The position numbers were made by a program, and so were the translations under genes. DNA of 64,000 nt, from contig OY762280.1 in assembly GCA_963665525.1 (NCBI GenBank), positions 3,658,001-3,722,000 of the forward strand. The letters run 5' to 3'. Under the pieces are notes generated by a model. It was not told where the DNA came from and made no database searches. It worked only from the letters and a program-made list of their open reading frames with translations. The stretch's first letter is position 1; each line of letters opens with the position of its first letter. Shown in pieces: positions 35,995-44,194 of this stretch. The DNA comes from UBA12077 sp963665525. Its GTDB lineage: Bacteria; Bacteroidota; Bacteroidia; Bacteroidales; UBA12077.

Positions 35995-37425
35995 ATGATT
36001 TGGAATATATCATGGAAAAATGTTTGGCGAAATAAATCACGAAGCTTAGTGGTTATTTGCGCCGTAACTTTAGGTACAATTTCCGGGGTATTTGTTGCTG
36101 GAATGATGAACGGGTGGGTTGATCAGAGAATACGTGCTGCTATTTATACTGAAGTTTCTCATATCAAAATACAAAATCCTGAGTACTTAAATAATGAAGA
36201 ACTAAAACACACAATTCCTAATTTTACTGAAATATCTGAATTTTTAAATCAATCAGATGAAGTAAAATCATGGACTAAACACACCAAAATAATTGCAATG
36301 GGTAGTACTTCCAGAGGTAGTACTGCAATTACATTGAAAGGAATTAATCCTAATGAAGAAATGCTGGTTTCAAATATCAACGAGTTCATTGTTGAAGATG
36401 GGGGAAACTACTTTGAGTCTACTTTTAAAAATCCAATAGTCATTAGTGAAAAAACAGCTGACCAATTAAGGTTGATCAACTATATTATTTCACAAGGTTT
36501 ATTAGATAGCATCGCTAGTCTTGGAGCAGATGAAAAATTAGTAAGTAGTTTAAATACAATTAAAGATAAACGATTTATTACAGAAAAGAAGTTCAAAACT
36601 CAACTTGAAAGCATCTTAAAACCAAAGCAAATCAAAGATTTTGGTGCTGATATCATGAAATTAGCTAAAAACTATAAGATACGTTCAAAAATTGTGTTTA
36701 CCTTCTCAGGAATGAATGGAGAAATGTCATATCAGTCATTTCGTGTTTGTGGTATTTATAAAACCTATAATACCATGTTCGATCAAATGAATGCATTTGT
36801 GAAAGAAGAAAGTATTGCTTCTGTTGCAGGCTTTCAACCTAATGACTATCATGAAATTAATGTCATCTTAAATAATGATGAAGATCAAAACATGGCCAAC
36901 TATAAAAATATTCTTGCTTCAAAATTTCCAAACGTAAGCATTATGGATTGGAAAACATTAGCTCCCGATGCTGGAATGATGGCTGATTTTATGCAAGTAT
37001 ATTACTATATCATTATGGGAGTTATATTCTTCGCTCTTGCTTTCGGAATTATTAACACCATGCTTATGGCTGTATTAGAAAGAATTAAAGAACTTGGAAT
37101 GCTTATGGCTGTTGGAATGAACAAAAAACGAGTATTCAGAATGATTATGCTTGAAACTATATTTCTTACAATAGTTGGAAGTATTACCGGAATGCTTTTG
37201 GGTGGTGCTTTAATCGGGATATTTAGTAAAGTTGGAATGAATTTCGCTTCGGTACAAGAAGGATTTGAAGCTTTTGGATGGTCTGCAATGGTTTACCCAA
37301 ATATTGAATTAAGCTTCTTTTTAGGAGTGACTTTAATGGTAATTATTGTAGCCATTTTATCATCTATAATTCCTGCTCGAAAAGCATTAAAATTAAACCC
37401 GGTTGAAGCCATACGAACGGAGTGA
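35995..37425 (+). CDS. FtsX/LolE-type ABC permease 2
   Basis: A 476-residue permease paralogous to the previous gene: N-terminus WKNVWRNKSRSLVVI, TM1 ~14-36, periplasmic domain ~38-330, three TMs (~335-360, 383-408, 440-466). Coupling motif ERIKELGMLMAVGMNKKRVF. Its periplasmic domain includes a long insert (~165-240) with no counterpart I recognise. The stop codon is immediately followed by the left inverted repeat flanking the four-helix-bundle gene. Confidence 0.92.
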   Translation: MIWNISWKNVWRNKSRSLVVICAVTLGTISGVFVAGMMNGWVDQRIRAAIYTEVSHIKIQNPEYLNNEELKHTIPNFTEISEFLNQSDEVKSWTKHTKIIAMGSTSRGSTAITLKGINPNEEMLVSNINEFIVEDGGNYFESTFKNPIVISEKTADQLRLINYIISQGLLDSIASLGADEKLVSSLNTIKDKRFITEKKFKTQLESILKPKQIKDFGADIMKLAKNYKIRSKIVFTFSGMNGEMSYQSFRVCGIYKTYNTMFDQMNAFVKEESIASVAGFQPNDYHEINVILNNDEDQNMANYKNILASKFPNVSIMDWKTLAPDAGMMADFMQVYYYIIMGVIFFALAFGIINTMLMAVLERIKELGMLMAVGMNKKRVFRMIMLETIFLTIVGSITGMLLGGALIGIFSKVGMNFASVQEGFEAFGWSAMVYPNIELSFFLGVTLMVIIVAILSSIIPARKALKLNPVEAIRTE

Positions 37426-37453
37426 TTTTAGAATTACGAATTTAGAATAACGA
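37426..37453 (+). repeat. Left inverted repeat of four-helix-bundle cassette
   Basis: TTTTAGAATTACGAATTTAG and following AATAACGA. The arm is an approximate reverse complement of the sequence at 37813-37833 (TTTTAGAATT...ACGA versus its partner TCGTAATTCTAAATTCTAAAA). Confidence 0.7.
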
Positions 37454-37468
37454 GTAAAACTAATTACA

Positions 37469-37831
37469 ATGGATTTAAAAAAACGAACTAAAATATTTGC
37501 ACTGGCCATAATAAGACTTGTTGAATCTTTACCTAAAACAAGAACAGGTAATGTCATCGCAAATCAGATTTTACGTTCTGCCACTTCTGTAGGAGCTAAT
37601 TATAGGGCAGTTACAAGAGCTAAGTCAGATAAAGATTTTATTCATAAATTAAAAATCTGCGAAGAGGAATCAGATGAAACTACCTATTGGTTAAAACTAA
37701 TTGAAGAATCCGGCTTGCTTCAGAATGAAGATACAAACAAACTAAAGAAAGAGGCTGATGAATTAACAGCAATCTTTGTTACAAGCATAAACACAAAAAA
37801 ATCAAATATTAATCGTAATTCTAAATTCTAA
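37469..37831 (+). CDS. Four helix bundle protein (23S rRNA intervening-sequence type)
   Basis: A 120-residue all-helical protein of the IVP/23S_rRNA_IVP family: TKIFALAIIRLVESLPKT, then ILRSATSVGANYRAVTRAKS, and a C-terminal Leu/Glu-rich helix pair. It sits between permease 2 and the ATPase of an otherwise conserved export operon and is bounded by inverted repeats, one of which overlaps its last codons (NRNSKF). It lacks any reverse transcriptase or variable repeat, so it is not a diversity-generating retroelement Avd unit. Its function is unknown; it looks like an inserted passenger gene. Confidence 0.85.
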   Translation: MDLKKRTKIFALAIIRLVESLPKTRTGNVIANQILRSATSVGANYRAVTRAKSDKDFIHKLKICEEESDETTYWLKLIEESGLLQNEDTNKLKKEADELTAIFVTSINTKKSNINRNSKF

Positions 37832-37833
37832 AA
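37813..37833 (+). repeat. Right inverted repeat of four-helix-bundle cassette
   Basis: TCGTAATTCTAAATTCTAAA plus A; reverse complement of the pattern at 37426-37453. It overlaps the stop region of the four-helix-bundle gene. Confidence 0.7.
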
Positions 37834-37911
37834 TCCAACTTTCTTACAGAGAAGAAATAGGAAACATAAATAAGTTATAACTAGATAATAAAAAATATAA
37901 AATTTCAAGTC

Positions 37912-38598
37912 ATGAAAGTAATAGATATAAATAATTTAACTAAGATATATAACGAATCAGAAGTTAAAGTAAAAGCTGTTGATAACATTAGCTTATCATT
38001 TAACCAAGGCGAATTTGCAGCTATTGTTGGTCCTTCAGGATCAGGAAAAACAACTCTTTTAAATATGATTGGAGGACTAGATAAACCTACCGAAGGAAGC
38101 ATAAATGTGGATGGAACCAATATCGGAGAACTTAGCTCTTCTAAATTAATTGATTTTAGACTCAATAACATTGGTTTTGTTTTCCAGGCTTATAATCTAA
38201 TTCCTGTTTTAACAGCTAAAGAAAATGTTGAATTCATCATGGAACTACAAGGTAGAAAGAGATTTGAACGCGATGAGCGATCCATTGAATTATTATCAGC
38301 AGTTGGGTTAGCTGAACGTGTAAATGCCCGACCTGCTAAATTATCCGGTGGACAACAACAACGTGTGGCTGTTGCCAGGGCATTAGCATCAAAACCTAAA
38401 TTTATTCTTGCTGATGAACCAACTGCAAACCTCGATTCAAAATCAACAGAAACATTACTTGATATCATGGAAAAGCTTAATAAAGAAGAAAATATAACTT
38501 TCATATTTTCTACTCATGATCAAAGAGTTGTGAATAAAGCTCGAAGAGTAATCACTGTTGAAGATGGTCATGTGGTTTCTGATGAAGTAAGAAATTAA
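37912..38598 (+). CDS. LolD-like ABC transporter ATPase
   Basis: A 228-residue ATPase: Walker A GPSGSGKTT (40-48), signature LSGGQQQRVAVARAL, Walker B FILADEPTANLDS, switch TH. It is the expected partner of the two FtsX permeases upstream, from which it is now separated by the ~400-bp four-helix-bundle cassette. A perfect 28-bp palindrome lies just after the stop. Confidence 0.93.
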   Translation: MKVIDINNLTKIYNESEVKVKAVDNISLSFNQGEFAAIVGPSGSGKTTLLNMIGGLDKPTEGSINVDGTNIGELSSSKLIDFRLNNIGFVFQAYNLIPVLTAKENVEFIMELQGRKRFERDERSIELLSAVGLAERVNARPAKLSGGQQQRVAVARALASKPKFILADEPTANLDSKSTETLLDIMEKLNKEENITFIFSTHDQRVVNKARRVITVEDGHVVSDEVRN

Positions 38599-38609
38599 TA
38601 TACAAATTG

Positions 38610-38637
38610 CTTTCCCAAAGTTTAAACTTTGGGAAAG
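38610..38637 (+). repeat. Perfect 28-bp palindrome inside operon
   Basis: CTTTCCCAAAGTTT and AAACTTTGGGAAAG, 14+14 with no loop. There is no T run after it, so it is a poor terminator. It may be a REP-like element or an mRNA-processing/attenuating hairpin. Its core AAAGTTTAAACTTT nearly matches the palindrome at 57386. Confidence 0.7.
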
Positions 38638-38653
38638 ATATAATTTTAATAAA

Positions 38654-39823
38654 ATGAGAAAATTATTCTTACTAATAATATTATCCTTATTCATAGTATC
38701 ATCTAAAGCCCAGGAAAAGCAATCTATATTCTCAAACATGACTTTAAATGGTTATGTTAAATATATGAATACGACCATGTTTAGCAGTGTCGACTCTGTT
38801 TGGTTAGTCGACAATTTAATACATAACCGACTAAATTACAGGTGGTACATGACCGATAAGCTAACTTTTGCTTTAGATATGCGAAATAGGTTTATATATG
38901 GCGATTTAGTGAAGTTTATTCCGAATTATGCCAGTACACTTGAAGAAGATAATGGATATCTAAATTTCCTAACAAACAATATTGCTGATGGAAATTCTTA
39001 TGTGTTAAATACAAGTTTTGACAGGGCATATTTTGAGTTAAATCTGAATAAATGGGTAATTACTCTTGGGCGACAAAGAATCAATTGGGGACAATCTTTT
39101 GCATGGAATCCTAATGATATTTTTAATTCATACTCATTTTTTGATTTCGATTATGAAGAACGACCCGGAATCGACGCCATACGAATTCAGTATTATCCAA
39201 ACTTTACATCAGTTGCCGAAGCAGCAATTAAAATCGACCGAGATAATAACATAACAGCAGCAGGTTTATACCGTTTTAATAAGTGGAGTTACGATATTCA
39301 ATTGATAGGTGGAATTATTGATACTTGCGATTATGTAATAGGAGCTGGTTGGTCTGGAAGTCTTTGGAATTTCGGATTTAATGGTGAAATTAGTTATTTT
39401 CATCCTCAAGAAAACATCTCCGATTCAACTGGTGTTGTAATACTATCAGCTGGTTTAAGTTATATGTTCTCGAATTCATTAAACATCTCTTTTGAAGGAA
39501 ACTATAATGGGTATTTTGATAAATTAAACTTAAACAGCTTTAACGATTTATATTTTATGCCCCTGTCGGTTAAAACAACATCATACAGTAAGTTTTCCTG
39601 GTTTGGTCAAATAATTTATCCTATTCATCCATTAATCAACGGAACCATTGCTGCTATGTATTTTCCTTCTTTAGGAAATGGCTACTTTCTTATGCCCTCC
39701 TTAGCTTATTCAGTAAGCAATAATTTTGAGTTTGCACTATATGGTCAACGCTTTGAAGGAAAATTTGGAGGACAATACGATAAAATGACCATGCTTTTTA
39801 TGCGATTTAGATATAGTTTTTAA
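38654..39823 (+). CDS. Outer-membrane beta-barrel of the export operon
   Basis: A 389-residue protein with signal peptide MRKLFLLIILSLFIVSSKAQ. Aromatic-rich alternating strands run to a terminal MLFMRFRYSF, typical of outer-membrane barrels. The early part (WVITLGRQRINWGQSFAWNP) is reminiscent of alginate-export/DUF1302-type porins. As the last gene of the tetR operon it likely provides the outer-membrane exit or receptor for cargo handled by the LolA-like protein and ABC system. Confidence 0.8.
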   Translation: MRKLFLLIILSLFIVSSKAQEKQSIFSNMTLNGYVKYMNTTMFSSVDSVWLVDNLIHNRLNYRWYMTDKLTFALDMRNRFIYGDLVKFIPNYASTLEEDNGYLNFLTNNIADGNSYVLNTSFDRAYFELNLNKWVITLGRQRINWGQSFAWNPNDIFNSYSFFDFDYEERPGIDAIRIQYYPNFTSVAEAAIKIDRDNNITAAGLYRFNKWSYDIQLIGGIIDTCDYVIGAGWSGSLWNFGFNGEISYFHPQENISDSTGVVILSAGLSYMFSNSLNISFEGNYNGYFDKLNLNSFNDLYFMPLSVKTTSYSKFSWFGQIIYPIHPLINGTIAAMYFPSLGNGYFLMPSLAYSVSNNFEFALYGQRFEGKFGGQYDKMTMLFMRFRYSF

Positions 39824-39838
39824 ATTCTATTATTAAAA

Positions 39839-40825
39839 TTAAAACATATTATGAAGCTGTCTAACTATTTCATCCTCATCTAAATCATTAATACATTTAA
39901 AGTGTTTTTTAGGACATTCTTTAAAACCTATTTTCGTGCAAGGACGACATTTTAATCCTTTAATCTCCATCATTTGGGAATCCTCATGTGGTAAATACGG
40001 ATACATCCCAAATTCAGGAACCGTATTGCCCCAAACAGAAATGATTTTTTTCTTAAATGCACTGGCAATATGCATTAATCCGGTATCGGGAGTTAAGATA
40101 ACTCTCGCTTGTTTAACTAATGAAGCTGATTGATTAATATTATACTTTCCACAAGTATTATAAATTTCACCACTTACAGCAGCCTTGATTTCTTCTGCCT
40201 CCTCTGTATTATCGGGTCCTCCCAACAATAAAATCGGATTATCAATTTTCTTACAAATAGAAATGATTTTTTCTTTTGTAAGCTTTTTAGTGTTATGAAA
40301 AGCACCAACCACAACACCAACATAACCATTTACTGCATCTTTTGAAATTGTTGAAACATCAACTTCATCTTTTTCGGGAATAAAATAATCAAGTCCTTTG
40401 TGATCATTTTTAACATCAAAAACTTTTAATGTGTTTAAATACCTATCTACAATATGTACATCCGGCATTTTATTCTTTTTAAAATTAACGAATAACCACT
40501 TTTCCCAATTTAATTTTTCAAAAGAAAAAGAAATAATTTTTAATTTATTTTTAACCCTAGCGGTTCTTATATTTCTATGCAGATCAATAAGATAGTCAAA
40601 ATGCTCATGTTTTAACTCCGTAATGGTTTCTTTGAACGATTCTTTTAGTATATGAACTTTATCTATATAAGGATTATTTTCCAGAATAGACTTAAATTGA
40701 GGTTTTGTTATATAATGAATTTCAACACCTTCAAGCTGTTGTTTTAAAACTCTAACAACCGGAGAGGTTAGCACAATATCACCAATTGAGCTAAAACGAA
40801 TAATTAAAAACTTGATTTTCTGCAT
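39839..40825 (-). CDS. Glycosyltransferase family 9 (heptosyltransferase-like)
   Basis: A 328-residue GT-B enzyme: N-terminus IRFSSIGDIVLTSPVVRVLK, acceptor-side helix; C-terminal donor site LTPDTGLMHIASAFKKKIISVWG. The C-terminal four-cysteine stretch (LKCRPCTKIGFKECPKKHFKC) is frequent in Bacteroidota GT9. It probably adds heptose or a related sugar to the LPS core. It begins one base after the stop of the hydrolase gene and is the last gene of the atpD-atpC-hydrolase-GT9 run. Confidence 0.92.
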   Translation of the reverse strand: MQKIKFLIIRFSSIGDIVLTSPVVRVLKQQLEGVEIHYITKPQFKSILENNPYIDKVHILKESFKETITELKHEHFDYLIDLHRNIRTARVKNKLKIISFSFEKLNWEKWLFVNFKKNKMPDVHIVDRYLNTLKVFDVKNDHKGLDYFIPEKDEVDVSTISKDAVNGYVGVVVGAFHNTKKLTKEKIISICKKIDNPILLLGGPDNTEEAEEIKAAVSGEIYNTCGKYNINQSASLVKQARVILTPDTGLMHIASAFKKKIISVWGNTVPEFGMYPYLPHEDSQMMEIKGLKCRPCTKIGFKECPKKHFKCINDLDEDEIVRQLHNMF

Positions 40826-41551
40826 TTACATTTTACGTATATTACTAAAAAACATGGTTAAAGCTAACCAGTATTCCTGGTTATTTGGATTGCTTTTCCA
40901 AAGTGATTTTGAACCATGTTCTCCACCTGTTTTTGGTGCAAATATCGTTTTATTTGTAGAAGGAACAAAACTTAACAAAGTATCGACATAAGGATTTTCT
41001 CGATGCGAAGATGCTACAAAAACTGGTTTGTTCAGATCTCTAATGGCTAACTGAACAGTAATTTCAGGAGTAAAAAACTCTCCCGGACTAAATGCTATAA
41101 CAGCTTTAATATTAGAATTTTCTTTAGCTATTAATAAACTAAGCGAAGCTGAAAAGGAGCTTCCAAAAAGAATTACAGGCTCATGATTTCTTTTTTGTAC
41201 CCAATTTATAGCTGCTTCAATATCCTTTTTAGAACTTAAAAAATCGGCTGAATATCCTTGCTGAATGGCAAGTAAGGCCGTATGATTCTGAATATAATTT
41301 ACTTCACCGCCAGAACGTAAATCTACAGCCAAACAATTATATCCAAATTTTATAAATTTATTCGCCACCTGACGATACTCGCCTCTGCTATATCCTGCCT
41401 GGTGTAACAATATGATATATGGCTTTGATGGATTGGTCTCGTATAAATCAGCAGTTATTTCTAAACCATCTTCGGCTATAAACGAAACCTTTTCCTGAGC
41501 TTCAAGAATATAAAAAGAAAATATGAATATTGAAATTAAGAAATACTTCAT
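40826..41551 (-). CDS. Secreted alpha/beta hydrolase (dienelactone-hydrolase-like)
   Basis: A 241-residue protein from the ATG at 41551, giving signal peptide MKYFLISIFIFSFYILEAQ; an upstream ATG would overlap atpC. It has the nucleophile elbow LFGSSFSASLS, a hydrolase oxyanion region ILLHQAGYSRGEY, and a candidate His in GGEHGSKSLW. It is an extracytoplasmic esterase/hydrolase of unknown substrate. It is 7 bp after atpC, an unusual but tight operon position. Confidence 0.85.
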   Translation of the reverse strand: MKYFLISIFIFSFYILEAQEKVSFIAEDGLEITADLYETNPSKPYIILLHQAGYSRGEYRQVANKFIKFGYNCLAVDLRSGGEVNYIQNHTALLAIQQGYSADFLSSKKDIEAAINWVQKRNHEPVILFGSSFSASLSLLIAKENSNIKAVIAFSPGEFFTPEITVQLAIRDLNKPVFVASSHRENPYVDTLLSFVPSTNKTIFAPKTGGEHGSKSLWKSNPNNQEYWLALTMFFSNIRKM

Positions 41552-41558
41552 ACCACAA

Positions 41559-41804
41559 TTACATTTCAACTGATTCTGCAAGGATAATTACATTATTATC
41601 TTTGACCTCAATAATTCCTCCACTAATTTTAAAATAGGATTCAGCTCCTCGTTCAATAACTTTTATTTTACCCTTTTCAAGCGTTGAAATAATAGGAGCA
41701 TGGTATTCTAATACAGCAAAAGACCCCTTACTTCCGGGAACCTGAACAGAATTGATTCTTCCTGAAAAAACCTTTTTGTCTGGAGTTATTATTTCTAAAA
41801 ACAT
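41559..41804 (-). CDS. atpC: ATP synthase F1 epsilon subunit, short form
   Basis: An 81-residue subunit containing only the N-terminal beta-sandwich (FLEIITPDKKVFSGRINSVQVPGSKGSFAVL). The C-terminal helical arm that inhibits ATP hydrolysis in E. coli is absent. This short form is usual in Bacteroidota. It links gamma to the c-ring. It lies 28 bp after atpD. Confidence 0.95.
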   Translation of the reverse strand: MFLEIITPDKKVFSGRINSVQVPGSKGSFAVLEYHAPIISTLEKGKIKVIERGAESYFKISGGIIEVKDNNVIILAESVEM

Positions 41805-41832
41805 AAACCAAAAACCTCAATTAAAATGTAAG

Positions 41833-43350
41833 TTATTTCTTTTTCTTGGCTTGAGCAAGCATTTTTTCTCCTTTTTCAATGGCTTGTTCTATGGTACCCA
41901 CTAATTGGAAAGCTGCTTCAGGGTATTGATCAACTTCTCCATTAAGAATCATGTTAAATCCTTTGATTGTATCTTCAATGCCTACAAACTCTCCTGTTAA
42001 ACCGGTAAATGCTTCGGCAACGTGGAACGGCTGTGATAAGAATCTTTGAACTCTTCTAGCTCGGTGAACTACCAGTTTATCTTCTTCCGATAGTTCGTCC
42101 ATTCCAAGAATGGCAATAATATCCTGTAACTCTTTATATCGTTGTAATATTTCTTTTACCTTTTGTGCTGTCTTATAATGCTCTTCACCTACAACATCCG
42201 GAGTAAGAATTCTGGAAGTTGAATCCAACGGATCTACTGCCGGGTAAATACCCAGTTCAGAAATTTTTCTGCTCAATACTGTTGTTGCATCCAAGTGTGA
42301 AAATGTTGTTGCAGGAGCAGGGTCTGTTAAGTCATCGGCAGGAACATAAACTGCTTGTACCGAAGTAATGGATCCTTGTTTTGTAGAAGTAATTCTTTCC
42401 TGCATCATACCCATTTCAGTAGCTAATGTAGGCTGATAACCTACGGCCGATGGCATTCGACCTAACAATGCAGAAACCTCAGAGCCTGCCTGAGTAAAAC
42501 GGAAAATATTATCGATAAAAAACAGGATATCATTTCCTTTGCCTTTACCATCTCCATCACGGAAGGATTCAGCTAAAGTAAGTCCAGTTAAAGCAACGGT
42601 AGCTCTTGCTCCCGGAGGCTCATTCATTTGTCCAAAAACTAAACTAGCTTGAGATTTTTTTAATTCTTCAGGATCTAATTTTGTTAAGTCCCAGCTACCA
42701 GCTTCCATGCTTTTTTCAAACTCCTTGCCGTACTTAATTACTCCAGATTCTATCATCTCACGTAATAAATCGTTTCCTTCGCGAGTACGTTCTCCAACAC
42801 CGGCAAATACCGTTGTTCCAGAATAAGCTTTTGCAATGTTGTTGATTAATTCTTGAATAAGCACGGTTTTTCCTACACCAGCACCACCAAACAACCCAAT
42901 TTTACCTCCTTTTTGATAGGGCTCAATTAAATCAATTACCTTAATACCTGTAAATAAAACTTCTTTTTCTGTTGTTAAATCCACATATTCAGGAGCACTA
43001 TTATGAATCTGGTAACCTCCTTCTTTATCCAACTCACCAATGCCATCAATAGCTTCGCCAATCACATTAATCAATCTGCCTTTAACCTGTTCTCCTACTG
43101 GAACTTTTATTGGTGATCCTGTAATAACAACATCCATTCCTCTATGCAAACCATCGGTAGAATCCATGGCAATACATCTTACCGTATTCTCACCAATGTG
43201 CTGCTGACATTCAATAACTAGGATAGAATTGTCATCTCTTTTTATTTCCAATGCATCGTGAATGTTTGGAAGATCAGAACCCGTTTGTTCAAAACTAACA
43301 TCAACAACCGGACCGATTACCTGAATAATTTTTCCTGAATTATCTGACAT
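41833..43350 (-). CDS. atpD: ATP synthase F1 beta subunit
   Basis: A 505-residue catalytic subunit. Walker A GGAGVGKT at 155-162, catalytic region GERTREGNDL, and Walker B-like DILFFIDNIFRFTQAGSEV. The protein is otherwise canonical. As in many Bacteroidota, atpD-atpC is separate from the main atp operon; the other subunits are not in this window. Confidence 0.98.
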   Translation of the reverse strand: MSDNSGKIIQVIGPVVDVSFEQTGSDLPNIHDALEIKRDDNSILVIECQQHIGENTVRCIAMDSTDGLHRGMDVVITGSPIKVPVGEQVKGRLINVIGEAIDGIGELDKEGGYQIHNSAPEYVDLTTEKEVLFTGIKVIDLIEPYQKGGKIGLFGGAGVGKTVLIQELINNIAKAYSGTTVFAGVGERTREGNDLLREMIESGVIKYGKEFEKSMEAGSWDLTKLDPEELKKSQASLVFGQMNEPPGARATVALTGLTLAESFRDGDGKGKGNDILFFIDNIFRFTQAGSEVSALLGRMPSAVGYQPTLATEMGMMQERITSTKQGSITSVQAVYVPADDLTDPAPATTFSHLDATTVLSRKISELGIYPAVDPLDSTSRILTPDVVGEEHYKTAQKVKEILQRYKELQDIIAILGMDELSEEDKLVVHRARRVQRFLSQPFHVAEAFTGLTGEFVGIEDTIKGFNMILNGEVDQYPEAAFQLVGTIEQAIEKGEKMLAQAKKKK

Positions 43351-43388
43351 TCTGTATTAATTTTTGAAGTAAATAAATAGGCTTTTTA

Positions 43389-43396
43389 CAAATTTA
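43389..43396 (-). promoter_or_regulatory. -7 element for atpD operon
   Basis: Minus strand TAAATTTG, an exact TAnnTTTG match, 39 bp before the atpD start. No clear -33 TTTG. Confidence 0.45.
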
Positions 43397-43531
43397 CGTT
43401 TTTTATACGATTAAATCACTTTTTAGATACATGGATACGATATTTTTAATAAATTCGTTTTTCAATTTATAGCACGCTTTTTGTTATAGTGCTATCGGAT
43501 AATTTTTTGTTAAACATTTAATTTATTAAAA

Positions 43532-44044
43532 ATGAAAAAATCTTTTTTAAAACTGATATTTGCTACAATATTAATTAGCAGCTTATTTAACTTAAAAACT
43601 AACGCACAGGAAATAAAACTAGGTGGTGGTTTAATTATTGGGACAGATCGTCCTCCTTTAGGATTACAATTTAAAGGTACTTATGGAATGGATATGGTTC
43701 TTGATAACTTATCAGGATCTCTTGAGTTTGCTATATTTTTTCCAACAACACAAAGTAATTATGATTATAGCAGGTGGAGTATTGATGTAGATGGAAATTA
43801 TATTTTCTGGAATGCTGCAGGTTTTGACTTTTACGCTATTGCAGGTTTAAACATAACGCATTTCTCCAAAGAATCAAATGTTACCTGGCTGTCTGATACC
43901 AAAGGAACTAAGCCTGGATTAAATGCAGGTGCTGGTGTTAACTACCAATTTACATCAAACCTAAGTGCTTTTAGTGAAGTAAAATATATTTTAAGTAATT
44001 ACGATCAAGCAGCTTTTAACTTTGGAGTTTTATTTGAATTATAA
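43532..44044 (+). CDS. Small outer-membrane beta-barrel protein A
   Basis: A 170-residue protein with signal peptide ending LKTNAQ. The mature part shows ~8 short amphipathic strands (FYAIAGLNITHFSK, GLNAGAGVNYQFTS) and ends FNFGVLFEL, an OmpA/OmpW-like small barrel. Function unknown. It resembles the next gene (44195) in layout: both end with AEAKY/SEVKY plus a final hydrophobic strand, so they are probably related paralogues. It has its own terminator. Confidence 0.82.
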   Translation: MKKSFLKLIFATILISSLFNLKTNAQEIKLGGGLIIGTDRPPLGLQFKGTYGMDMVLDNLSGSLEFAIFFPTTQSNYDYSRWSIDVDGNYIFWNAAGFDFYAIAGLNITHFSKESNVTWLSDTKGTKPGLNAGAGVNYQFTSNLSAFSEVKYILSNYDQAAFNFGVLFEL

Positions 44045-44064
44045 TATTTTATAATGAATTTGTT

Positions 44065-44089
44065 AAGGACATTCAATCAGAATGTCCTT
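44065..44089 (+). terminator. Terminator after barrel A gene
   Basis: AAGGACATTC and GAATGTCCTT, 10-bp stem, loop AATCA, followed by a T run. Confidence 0.9.
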
Positions 44090-44133
44090 TTTTATTTTAA
44101 AAAAGAAACTTTATGATTCTTTCATGCAAATTG

Positions 44134-44165
44134 TTTGTATCAAAAATAAATTTAAGTTTTATTTG
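44134..44165 (+). promoter_or_regulatory. Probable promoter of barrel B gene
   Basis: -33 TTTG (44134-44137), 20-bp spacer, -7 TTTATTTG (44158-44165), one mismatch to TAnnTTTG. Confidence 0.45.
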
Positions 44166-44194
44166 CATTTTCAATCTTAAATCACTGATAACAA

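Noticed and set aside
37469..37831. Diversity-generating retroelement (Avd-like protein)
   Set aside because: The four-helix-bundle protein is related in fold, but there is no reverse transcriptase, template repeat or variable repeat nearby.
38190..38504. 104-residue frame on the minus strand within the ATPase gene
   Set aside because: Antisense reading of a well-supported ABC ATPase; no independent evidence.
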